In this document: one piece after another, positions 1 to 6,995 of the stretch
How positions within the stretch are numbered: the first letter of the stretch is position 1
How the letters are laid out: the number at the start of each line of letters is the position of its first letter
Source: CAZDVQ01 sp964508975
GTDB taxonomy: Bacteria; Bacteroidota; Bacteroidia; Chitinophagales; Saprospiraceae
Reading direction: 5' to 3'
Assembly (NCBI GenBank): GCA_964508975.1
Contig: CAZDVQ010000036.1
Span: 1-46,167, forward strand
DNA length: 46,167 nucleotides
Made by a program: the position numbers and the translations under genes
Notes under the pieces: generated by a model
The model's input: only the letters and a program-made list of their open reading frames with translations
What the model was told of the DNA's origin: nothing
Database searches by the model: none

Positions 1-14
1 TGCACCTTTGGTGC
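1..14. repeat. Isolated REP-like palindrome at window edge
   Basis: The first bases hold the palindrome GCACCTTTGGTGC, a five-base stem with a TTT loop. The same palindrome recurs four times as full or split copies beside the HUH transposase gene near 39.2-39.7 kb. It may be the edge of another array outside the window, or a dispersed single copy. Confidence 0.6.
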
Positions 15-120
15 TTTTTCTGTTTGAGGAAAATGTGTCCTAATCGTAGCCTTTGGATGGAGGGGAATTTAGCTTATTGTATATTTAATTGATTATCAGC
101 AATATAAAACAAGACCTAGG

Positions 121-190
121 CTCCCCTCCATGCAAAGGAGGGGTGGATGCGCAGGTGGCGTTTTACGCCACGTAGCGCAGACGGGGTGGT
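121..190. repeat. GC-rich hairpin cluster, separate family
   Basis: Two hairpins lie in tandem: a CCCCTCC/GGAGGGG stem (about 124-144) and a GTGGCG TTTTA CGCCAC stem (about 156-172), followed by a G-rich tail. A related TGGATGGAGGGG string occurs at about 55-66. It lacks the core of the large dispersed family, so I treat it as separate. The rest of 15-120 is AT-rich and I see nothing in it. Confidence 0.5.
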
Positions 191-231
191 AAATCACAAC
201 AAAAAAATAGAACCAATCAATCCTGCCCCCG

Positions 232-266
232 CTCTGCTCTCAGCCCTCTGCTCTCATCACTAATGA
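232..266. repeat. Degenerate period-7 tandem repeat
   Basis: Five successive heptamers CTCTGCT, CTCAGCC, CTCTGCT, CTCATCA and CTAATGA keep a seven-base period. The tract directly abuts the GC-rich element starting at 271. Confidence 0.65.
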
Positions 267-270
267 ATGG

Positions 271-372
271 CCTAGCGATGCGCAGCGGTGGCGCGTAGCG
301 CCAGACCCGCAGGGGCCGAGCGTCCAGCGAGCCGCGTAGCGTAGCGCCCCGAGCATCGCGAGGGGAGGCCCC
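271..372 (-). repeat. GC-rich structured element, copy 1 (subtype I)
   Basis: Read on the minus strand it holds the core GCTCGCTGGACGCTCGG, then the stem CCC-CTGC-GGG, then TGGCGC-TAC-GCGCCA and the tail ACCGCTGCGCATCGCT. It lies between the period-7 tract and the 3' end of the UbiA-family gene. Subtype I copies (also 9500, 27231, 31239, 38663 and 41673) share the TCTGG joint between the last two stems. Confidence 0.75.
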
Positions 373-486
373 GAAAAGAATAAATGATGAAAAGAATAAT
401 TGATGAAATGACCTAGTTTTTTGGGATTTTTTAGTTTGTAAATCACCGCAAGATAGAACCAATCAATTTGATAGCCATAGAACTAT

Positions 487-1536
487 TTACTTCCAATCAT
501 TTTGCAGGCCCTCGCGCAGGTTGAGTGCAATTTTCTTTAAATCGGCCCAGGCATTGACCAAAATATGCGGGAACAAAGCCCAAAACAAGGGTAAAACATA
601 CCAATATTGCGGGAATTTGATGCTGATGCCCAGGGCTAAGCTACAAGGGAGCCACTCTTCGTAAAAATCGTTCATGAAGTACCAAAGCTTGAACAAAAGC
701 TGCCGGTAAGGTAAAAACTGGAATTTCCAGGCCGAGAAAAGCAGTGCCGTGAACCCTAAAAACAACACATACGCGATTAGCGGTGCAAGGCTGATTAAAC
801 TTAGGAAGCTGAGCAGTAAAAACACACTATACACCTCGGCTGGTACGACAATTTTATTGATAAATTGGGCACTGTTGAGGGCGCCAAGCTGCGTTACAAA
901 GGTATGCGTACCACTGCGCCGATCATTGTGCCGATCCTCGATTTGGTGAATGAGTATATTGCGTAATCCTTTGATAAACAATGTGCTAGTTAGTATAATA
1001 GCCGCCAGTATTACTTCTCCCCGCTGGAAAAAGCCTTCGTTTTGCGGCATGAACAAGCTAATCGTTATGCCGATGGGCAGGACGTGGGTGTACAAGGAAT
1101 CGCACAAAAGACCCAACACAGGACGCTCTTTAAAGCGGAAAGGCGGTACCGAGTATAGCCCGAAGCAGCACATTAAGGCTAGCCAAATATAAAAAGATAT
1201 ACTTTGTATGGCATTGATTTTGAACCAAATAGCCAAACAGCCTGCAAGAAGTGCCAAAAGGAGTACCCATCTAAGCGGCGGGCTAATGCCCGCGGCGCTG
1301 TTGCGTTTACCAGCTTGACGGTCGGGGATGATATCGGTCCAGTCATTGATGAAATAACCCAAAAGTGCGCTCAACAAGCTGAGTAGCCCGAAATAAGGGA
1401 GCAGCCAAATTTGCTGGTAAAAATGGCTGGGCTGGGCTAAAAACAGGAGCATCAAAACGCTCAAGATAGGTGGGCTGACATGTTTCCACCAGCCGGCTAG
1501 CCGAGCCAATAGGGTTTTGATTAGCTTGGGCGTCAT
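487..1536 (-). CDS. UbiA-family prenyltransferase
   Basis: Predicted polytopic inner-membrane protein of about 349 residues with eight or nine hydrophobic segments. It carries both Asp-rich UbiA motifs that bind Mg-prenyl diphosphate: N64-D65-x2-D68-x3-D72 and D201-x3-D205, plus a YSVPPFRFKERP stretch typical of the family. Family members move an isoprenoid chain onto an aromatic ring or other acceptor; the acceptor cannot be read from sequence. I chose the ATG at 1536 because it overlaps the upstream methyltransferase stop as ATGA, although the frame stays open to 1587. It is the last gene of a minus-strand run with a methyltransferase and two PhyH-like oxygenases, which suggests a tailoring pathway for a prenylated or other lipid. 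The family call is firm, the substrate is not known. Confidence 0.85.
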   Translation of the reverse strand: MTPKLIKTLLARLAGWWKHVSPPILSVLMLLFLAQPSHFYQQIWLLPYFGLLSLLSALLGYFINDWTDIIPDRQAGKRNSAAGISPPLRWVLLLALLAGCLAIWFKINAIQSISFYIWLALMCCFGLYSVPPFRFKERPVLGLLCDSLYTHVLPIGITISLFMPQNEGFFQRGEVILAAIILTSTLFIKGLRNILIHQIEDRHNDRRSGTHTFVTQLGALNSAQFINKIVVPAEVYSVFLLLSFLSLISLAPLIAYVLFLGFTALLFSAWKFQFLPYRQLLFKLWYFMNDFYEEWLPCSLALGISIKFPQYWYVLPLFWALFPHILVNAWADLKKIALNLREGLQNDWK

Positions 1537-2342
1537 GCTTGGTCGAAATAATTCCAACTGGGTTTTTCCAGCAAGATTTCTAGCCAATCCGCTGGGCCAA
1601 AAACGGGTTTGCCTTCAAATATATCAATACCAAACCGACGCTCAAATTCAATGCGGGTCGACCAGTCCTCGGTATAAGCAGGTTTGCGCACGAACACGAT
1701 GTCAAAGCCAGCGCTACGGGCATCGGCGATGGTCTTCGAAAGTTCGAGGGTATTGTAGCTATAAAAGTGGTTTACCCGAGCGTTGATTTTATCCAACACG
1801 GCTTGTTCTTCAGGGTTGCGGCCCAGGCGCTGGTAAAAGTCTTTGATGTAAACCAAGCCGCCTTTTTGCATCACTTTAAACAGGGCTTTGAACAAGCTGG
1901 CTGTATCGTTTGAATGGCCAAGAGACTCAATAAACACCGCCCGGTTAAAGTGTTCGGCAGGGTAAAATTGGTCTAGCTTGTGGTAATCGCCTACTTTGAA
2001 TTGCAGGTTTTTGACTTGGGCGTCCGCTTTTTTCTGATTAGCAATCTCGATTTGTTTTTCGGAGATGCTGATACCTTCAACTTGGGCTTGTTTGGCCTGG
2101 GCGATGAACAAAGCAGGGCCACCGATACCACAGCCAGCGTCGAGCACGGTGTGGCCATCTTGGATATCGCAGGTATTCACGATATGTAGCATAAGTTCCG
2201 ACATGTCGCTGGTACGCGCCGCTTGGATATAATCATCGGCCACTTCCATGTAGCGCTCCGTCCACTCGTTGTAGTATTGACCAACGGACTCGGGGGCGTA
2301 AGTTTTGGTTTTAGGCTTACGTGGTTTGAACCAATTAAACAT
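1533..2342 (-). CDS. Class I SAM-dependent methyltransferase
   Basis: A 269-residue soluble protein with the SAM-binding motif I VLDAGCGIGG at 66-75. The following region resembles the cyclopropane-synthase, sterol and tocopherol methyltransferase group, which act on C or O atoms of lipid-like substrates. The N terminus (MFNWFKPRKPKTK) is basic and aromatic, as expected for a protein touching a membrane surface. Its stop overlaps the start of the UbiA-family gene by four bases and it follows a PhyH-like gene after 12 bases, so the genes are very likely co-transcribed. Inference: it methylates a product or precursor of the neighbouring prenyltransferase and oxygenases. The enzyme class is clear, the target is unknown. 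Confidence 0.83.
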   Translation of the reverse strand: MFNWFKPRKPKTKTYAPESVGQYYNEWTERYMEVADDYIQAARTSDMSELMLHIVNTCDIQDGHTVLDAGCGIGGPALFIAQAKQAQVEGISISEKQIEIANQKKADAQVKNLQFKVGDYHKLDQFYPAEHFNRAVFIESLGHSNDTASLFKALFKVMQKGGLVYIKDFYQRLGRNPEEQAVLDKINARVNHFYSYNTLELSKTIADARSAGFDIVFVRKPAYTEDWSTRIEFERRFGIDIFEGKPVFGPADWLEILLEKPSWNYFDQA

Positions 2343-2354
2343 GTGTAGGGTGCT

Positions 2355-3215
2355 TTAAGAAAATTTCTGCCAGAGCCTTGTCCAGAAACTCGGTTTAGCG
2401 ATGTCAATACCCAAGGCTTTTTTCAGGTCGTTCTCGGCATTGGTTTGCAATGGAATGGGGACTTCCCGTACAAAAAACTGCTGGTCGGGTTCTACGAAAA
2501 TTTGGTTCTGGATATAATGGTCATCGGGTAATTGGTACATCCGTGCGGTGCCGGGGCTATTGGCTTGCTGATTAAAATACAGCACGGGTTTTGCATCCTG
2601 CGGAATCGCTAGCACCCCTGCGACCAATCGGTGCTCTGCGCTCTGGTTCGGTGGCGAAAAGTGGACCATGCAGTTATCGTAGATAATAGCTTGACCCCGA
2701 CGGGTAGAGATGGGCACAGCTTTAGCTTGGAGTAGTCCATCGAAATCCTGGTAGGGATAATAACTGGAAGGTGCCGTGCGTGGGAACCGTGGTAACTTAT
2801 GTGTACCGGGTACCACGTATAAACGACCGTTCTCCTCGTTGGTATCAACTAATGGGCACCATATGTTGAACGAAACGGATTTCGACTCGTCCACGAAACT
2901 CCAGTCCTGATGCGGCCCAACCGTGGATGCAGATTGTGCTTCCTTGATCAGGAACGAGCAGATAAGCGGTTTAAAGTCAATCAAGTATCGATTGATATGG
3001 GGCATCATCTGTGCTTGGACAAAGTCGCTTACTTTTTGACGGTAAGCTACATCGGCGTGTATACCGGTGGTATTAAAACCTGGCAAGTGTTGCTTGGTAT
3101 TGTCCCAATAGAAACTGCTTAAAGCATCAACCGTAGGCAGGTCGAGCAGGTCAACCAGCACGTATCCATCTCGGTCAAATGCTGCCTGTAGGGCCTCATC
3201 GTGAAAGTATTTCAT
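2355..3215 (-). CDS. PhyH-like Fe(II)/2-oxoglutarate dioxygenase
   Basis: A 286-residue protein of the phytanoyl-CoA dioxygenase type. The metal site is complete: H102-x-D104 in the string PHQDWSFVDE, distal H185, and R196 for 2-oxoglutarate. Such enzymes hydroxylate lipids and small natural products using O2. The C terminus (SFWTRLWQKFS) is short, aromatic and basic, and could be an amphipathic membrane tether. It lies 14 bases after a second PhyH-like gene whose metal motif is altered (HQN), and just before the methyltransferase. The two are diverged relatives, sharing an NxENG stretch after the motif. Function inferred: oxidation step in the same lipid or isoprenoid pathway. Confidence 0.83.
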   Translation of the reverse strand: MKYFHDEALQAAFDRDGYVLVDLLDLPTVDALSSFYWDNTKQHLPGFNTTGIHADVAYRQKVSDFVQAQMMPHINRYLIDFKPLICSFLIKEAQSASTVGPHQDWSFVDESKSVSFNIWCPLVDTNEENGRLYVVPGTHKLPRFPRTAPSSYYPYQDFDGLLQAKAVPISTRRGQAIIYDNCMVHFSPPNQSAEHRLVAGVLAIPQDAKPVLYFNQQANSPGTARMYQLPDDHYIQNQIFVEPDQQFFVREVPIPLQTNAENDLKKALGIDIAKPSFWTRLWQKFS

Positions 3216-3229
3216 GGGCTAAGGCCGCT

Positions 3230-4141
3230 TTAGAACGTGGTTATTTTATGCAGCAATTTTGAAAAGCCTGTTTTAGGGCCTCTTTTGCGGATATTCGGGT
3301 TATGGATTTCAACCCTGCGCAGCAATTCTTCTTCTTCGAAGAAGCGGTATTTGAAGGGACGGTCGCCAACTTTTTTCAAGCCATGTGGCTCAGATTGACA
3401 ATTAAAACGGAAGAAGAACTCACGGTCTACCTCGTATAAATCCATCTTGGGTGTTGGCCCGTCGGTATTGTAGTAATAGTAGTAATGGTCTGCTTCTCTT
3501 GGTACAGCGATAACTTGAACCGTGGTGCGCACTTCATTTGAAATGTTGGGGTAAGACCAGTGCACAAGGCTATCGTCAAAAACAGCGCAACCACCTTTTT
3601 TTACTTCAATAGGTTCAAAGTAATAGTTTTGGAGTTTTTCGCCAACAATACTAAAAACATCTGGCATGTTGGGGGCGCGCATCGTGTCAAAAACGTCATG
3701 GCTTCCACGGAGTACGCCAACGGTGCCATTCTCTTTCTTAGCGTCTATCAGCGGAATCCAAACACTGACCGATTTGAAATATGGTTCTTCGACGAAAGAT
3801 GGATTCTGGTGAATGGCCACGGCTGTATCGCTGCTACACTTGGGTTTTTCGAAAATATTGATGACTAAGGGTACGTAATCAACCAGCAAGGCATCCAGGC
3901 TTGGTTTTAGGATTTCGTATATTTCATCGTAAATTCTACGTTTATAATCGGCGCTATTATTAAATGCGCTCAATTTAAAAGGCGTTTGGATGTGTACGTC
4001 GTCGTGGTCGGCTACAGCGCCCAATTCGAGTACCTTTTGGTTAAGTTTGTCGAAAATTTGCTGGTTTATGAAGTCGGCAATAGCAAATCCATCTTTACGA
4101 ATGTCTGCTTCAAGGGATGGTTGGTGCAATATCTGTCTCAT
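3230..4141 (-). CDS. PhyH-like protein with altered HxN metal motif
   Basis: A 303-residue relative of the next gene. Aligning the two shows H111-Q-N113 where the usual Fe(II) site has H-x-D; distal H194 and R205 are kept. The Asn codon is plain in the DNA (AAT, complement of about 3800-3805). Loss of the carboxylate usually weakens iron binding; in halogenases of this fold the position is Ala or Gly, so Asn is not the textbook halogenase signature. It may be inactive, a partner of the intact paralogue, or catalytically changed. The start is the ATG at 4141; the frame extends three codons further to a TTG. The C terminus (GFSKLLHKITTF) again looks amphipathic. It is first in the four-gene run after a GC-rich element. 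Confidence 0.78.
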   Translation of the reverse strand: MRQILHQPSLEADIRKDGFAIADFINQQIFDKLNQKVLELGAVADHDDVHIQTPFKLSAFNNSADYKRRIYDEIYEILKPSLDALLVDYVPLVINIFEKPKCSSDTAVAIHQNPSFVEEPYFKSVSVWIPLIDAKKENGTVGVLRGSHDVFDTMRAPNMPDVFSIVGEKLQNYYFEPIEVKKGGCAVFDDSLVHWSYPNISNEVRTTVQVIAVPREADHYYYYYNTDGPTPKMDLYEVDREFFFRFNCQSEPHGLKKVGDRPFKYRFFEEEELLRRVEIHNPNIRKRGPKTGFSKLLHKITTF

Positions 4142-4162
4142 AGCTTTCAAGTTTTACCAATG

Positions 4163-4170
4163 TAAAGTTA
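4163..4170 (-). promoter_or_regulatory. Possible -7 box for the PhyH gene run
   Basis: On the minus strand the sequence is TAACTTTA, one base from the Bacteroidota -7 consensus TAnnTTTG, about 22 bases before the ATG at 4141. A TTTA lies upstream where a -33 TTTG would be expected, but spacing is short. Weak call. Confidence 0.3.
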
Positions 4171-4210
4171 TACTTAAAATTGAACTAAACCTATATTGAG
4201 GTAGTATTTT

Positions 4211-4319
4211 TTGGGCGTTGCGCCGCTAATCGCGTCGCCGCTGTCCTACGCGCTCGCTGTTCGCTCGGTGCCTACGGCACTGGCCGCGTTGCGGCCACGC
4301 TCCGGCCAGCTAACGCAGG
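4211..4319 (+). repeat. GC-rich structured element, copy 2 (subtype II)
   Basis: Begins TTGGGCGTTGCGCC and ends CTAACGCAGG. It contains the core GCTCGCTGTTCGCTCGG, stem GTGCC-TAC-GGCAC, then TGGCCGC-GTT-GCGGCCA. The right end lies two bases from the stop codon of the ABC ATPase gene. It separates that gene from the PhyH run and could act as a 3' structure or terminator for the ATPase transcript. Closely similar to the copy at 16434. Confidence 0.8.
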
Positions 4320-4321
4320 CA

Positions 4322-5611
4322 TTATTTAACTCGGCTCGCATGGAATTCATAGTCCATTTTAAGCGGGATATCAAGTACAAAATTACCTACACGTTCAAGT
4401 TCTCCTTCAATTTCAAAAAGAGCAATTTTAACGATTTTATTCCCTATGTTCTTCGTTTTTGAAAACCAAAACAACTCGACGAAATAGGTACCAAAATTAA
4501 ATATATCCGTTTTAATATCCCATTGCGTTTGGTATGTTCCTGGGGTATTTTTAAAAGGTTCTTCTTGGCCTAGACTATGGTAGGCCAAGAGGTGATTGCC
4601 CGTTACGTTAGTTAGCAACAAAGCTATCTCCAACTCTAAGCCAGGCGTATGTATATCGAAGACTATATTTAGGTTTAAGTTATCTCCTCTACGAACACGT
4701 AAATCAGTTCCTTTTATTTGGTTGACGGTGAACGAGCAGTCAACCAAATTAAATACACGATCTTGAGCACTATCATGGGTTTCTTTTGCTAATGCATCAA
4801 AGGTGTCGACCTCGGCTTCGATAGCCTGTTCGTCAATATTTTCTGCGGGACTTTCCTGGTGAACATTATCCCGCAAAACATATTTTTTTACCATGCCGTA
4901 TGGTTCTCCTCTATCAATCAGTTGTCCTTTTTCAAGCACCAATACTTCATCGCAGAGGTTTATCACTTGGCTTAAATTGTGGCTTACCACAATGATGGTT
5001 TTTCCTTCGTTTTTCAGGTCGTAAATTTTACTGATGCATTTCTCCTGGAACTTGATATCGCCAACGGCCAGTACTTCATCAAAAAGGATGATATCTTGGT
5101 TAAAATGCACCGCAATTGAAAAGGCGAGGCGCAAGAACATACCAGATGAAAAATGCTTTACAGGCATGTGCATGTAATCGTGCAACTCGCTGAAGTCAAT
5201 AATTTGTTGGATTTTTTGCACAATTTCTACCTTTGAAACACCTAGTAACTGGGCATTGTAATAGATGTTTTCAATACCATTCAACTCTGGGTGAACACCC
5301 GAGCCAATATCAAGCACTGAACTTGTCTGACCGTCAATGTAAATACTGCCTGAACTAGGTTGCGTAATCCCCGCCAATATACGCAATAAGGTACTTTTAC
5401 CTGCACCATTCTGACCGATTATACCTACGGTACTGCCTCGTTTTACATCGAAGCTGATATCTTGGAGGGCCACGTAGGGCTCAGATTTAGCCTTCTTTGG
5501 TTTAAAAATATCTTTGATGAGGTCTTTAACGGATACTAGTTTGGCTGTATCTGAGTTAAATACCTTGGTCAAGTTTTTAACGGAAAGCGCTATGGCAGGG
5601 TGCTCCATCAT
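4322..5611 (-). CDS. Wzt-like ABC transporter ATP-binding protein
   Basis: A 429-residue ATPase of the polysaccharide/O-antigen exporter type. The nucleotide-binding domain shows Walker A GQNGAGKST (66-74), an FSSGM signature loop (154-158), Walker B ILFDEV (175-180) and H-loop H211. From about residue 285 there is an extra beta-rich domain, as in Wzt proteins that recognise the end of the glycan before export. It would power a two-subunit permease (Wzm type) in the inner membrane, but no permease gene is in the window. The start overlaps the purB stop as ATGA, so translation is probably coupled; a second Met follows directly. Next to the YfhO-like gene this supports a surface-glycan role. 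Confidence 0.88.
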   Translation of the reverse strand: MMEHPAIALSVKNLTKVFNSDTAKLVSVKDLIKDIFKPKKAKSEPYVALQDISFDVKRGSTVGIIGQNGAGKSTLLRILAGITQPSSGSIYIDGQTSSVLDIGSGVHPELNGIENIYYNAQLLGVSKVEIVQKIQQIIDFSELHDYMHMPVKHFSSGMFLRLAFSIAVHFNQDIILFDEVLAVGDIKFQEKCISKIYDLKNEGKTIIVVSHNLSQVINLCDEVLVLEKGQLIDRGEPYGMVKKYVLRDNVHQESPAENIDEQAIEAEVDTFDALAKETHDSAQDRVFNLVDCSFTVNQIKGTDLRVRRGDNLNLNIVFDIHTPGLELEIALLLTNVTGNHLLAYHSLGQEEPFKNTPGTYQTQWDIKTDIFNFGTYFVELFWFSKTKNIGNKIVKIALFEIEGELERVGNFVLDIPLKMDYEFHASRVK

Positions 5612-6957
5612 ACATTGAATTTACCCACGTAACTCGATGGGCTAAAGGCCCTCAACTCGGTTTTAATGGCTTCGCTCACGTCTAGTCCATCAATAAATTG
5701 ACTCATGTCTGCAGCGGTGATACTAGCTTTGCCTCGGGTCAATGCTTTTAACGCCTCGTATGGGTTCGGGTATGATTCCCGGCGCAACACATTCTGGATG
5801 GCCTCGGCCACCACGGCCCAGTTGTGCTCCAAGTCTTGGGCTAGTTTAGGCTCGTTGAGTAACAATTTACCCAAGCCTTTCAAGATGGATTCAAACGCGA
5901 TAACGGTGTGCCCAATGGGTACGCCTACGTTGCGCAGCACCGTTGAATCGGTCAAGTCGCGTTGAAGCCTGGAAATAGGCAACTTCTCGGCCATGAAACC
6001 AAACAAGGCGTTGGCCACACCTAGGTTGCCCTCGGCATTCTCAAAGTCGATAGGGTTTACCTTATGTGGCATAGCCGATGAACCAACTTCGTTGGCCACC
6101 ACTTTCTGCTTGAAGTACTCCATCGAGATATACTGCCAGATGTCGCGGCAAAAGTCGATCAAAATGGTATTCACCCGCGACATGGCGTGGAACAAGGCCG
6201 CAAGGTTATCGTAGTGCTCAATCTGGGTGGTCGGGTACGAGCGCGATAAACCCAATTCATTTTCTACAAATTGGCGTGCAAAGGCGTGCCAGTCGCGATC
6301 TGGGTATGCCGCGTAATGCGCATTCATGTTGCCGGTAGCACCACCAAATTTAGCCGAGAAAGGCACGGCTTTCACCTGCTCTAACTGTGCTTTTAAACGG
6401 GTGCCAAACACCGCGATTTCTTTGCCCAATAGGGTAGGCGAGGCTGGTTGGCCGTGCGTGTGCGCCAGCATGGGTATAGCTTGCCATTCTAGTGCAAGTT
6501 TATCCAAATGTGCAATTAATTGCTCTATCAAAGGGTAATACACGGCCTCCAATCCTTCTTTCAACGATAGCGGGATGGCCGTGTTGTTGATATCCTGCGA
6601 GGTTAAGCCAAAGTGTATCAACTCCCTCCATTGCGCCATGTCTAGGTTGTCAATCTCGGTTTTGAGGAAATATTCCACCGCTTTCACATCGTGGTTGGTG
6701 GTCTTTTCTATGTCCTTTATTTTTTGCGCATCCGACTCTGAGAAGCTGTCGATAATGCCTTCCAATGCTTTTAGCTGGAACGCCTCCGGCTGTTTCATGC
6801 CGGCCAGCTCCAATTGGCACAAAGCAGCAAAGTACTTGATTTCTACCAAGGTACGATAACGGATTAGGCCAAATTCAGAGAAGTAAAAGGCTAGTGATTT
6901 CGTTTTGCCGTGATAACGGCCGTCAACAGGCGATATAGCGTTTAATGGATTGAGCAT
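5608..6957 (-). CDS. purB: Adenylosuccinate lyase
   Basis: Cleaves adenylosuccinate to AMP and fumarate, and SAICAR to AICAR, in purine synthesis; cytoplasmic homotetramer. The 449-residue protein starts NPLNAISPVDGRY like E. coli PurB, has KTTNHDVKAVEYFLK (85-99), HFGLTSQDINNTA (115-127), and the fumarate-lyase signature SSAMPHKVNPIDFEN (293-307). I chose the ATG at 6957 from that N-terminal match; a GTG at 6999 in the same frame overlaps the YfhO-like stop as GTGA and is the alternative. A housekeeping gene placed between two envelope genes and coupled by ATGA to the ABC ATPase is unusual but not implausible in compact Bacteroidota operons. Confidence 0.96.
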   Translation of the reverse strand: MLNPLNAISPVDGRYHGKTKSLAFYFSEFGLIRYRTLVEIKYFAALCQLELAGMKQPEAFQLKALEGIIDSFSESDAQKIKDIEKTTNHDVKAVEYFLKTEIDNLDMAQWRELIHFGLTSQDINNTAIPLSLKEGLEAVYYPLIEQLIAHLDKLALEWQAIPMLAHTHGQPASPTLLGKEIAVFGTRLKAQLEQVKAVPFSAKFGGATGNMNAHYAAYPDRDWHAFARQFVENELGLSRSYPTTQIEHYDNLAALFHAMSRVNTILIDFCRDIWQYISMEYFKQKVVANEVGSSAMPHKVNPIDFENAEGNLGVANALFGFMAEKLPISRLQRDLTDSTVLRNVGVPIGHTVIAFESILKGLGKLLLNEPKLAQDLEHNWAVVAEAIQNVLRRESYPNPYEALKALTRGKASITAADMSQFIDGLDVSEAIKTELRAFSPSSYVGKFNV

Positions 6958-6995
6958 GGTAAATTTGCGTTGTAATGCCGCGAATTTAGGCAAAA

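Larger units (their letters stand above)
207..467. repeat. 15-bp direct repeats bracketing a GC-rich element
   Basis: ATAGAACCAATCAAT occurs at 207-221 and again at 453-467. Between the copies lie a period-7 tract (232-266), a GC-rich element (271-372) and a 16-bp tandem duplication (373-388 and 389-404). The arrangement could be a local duplication or a long target duplication around an inserted composite. Confidence 0.55.
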
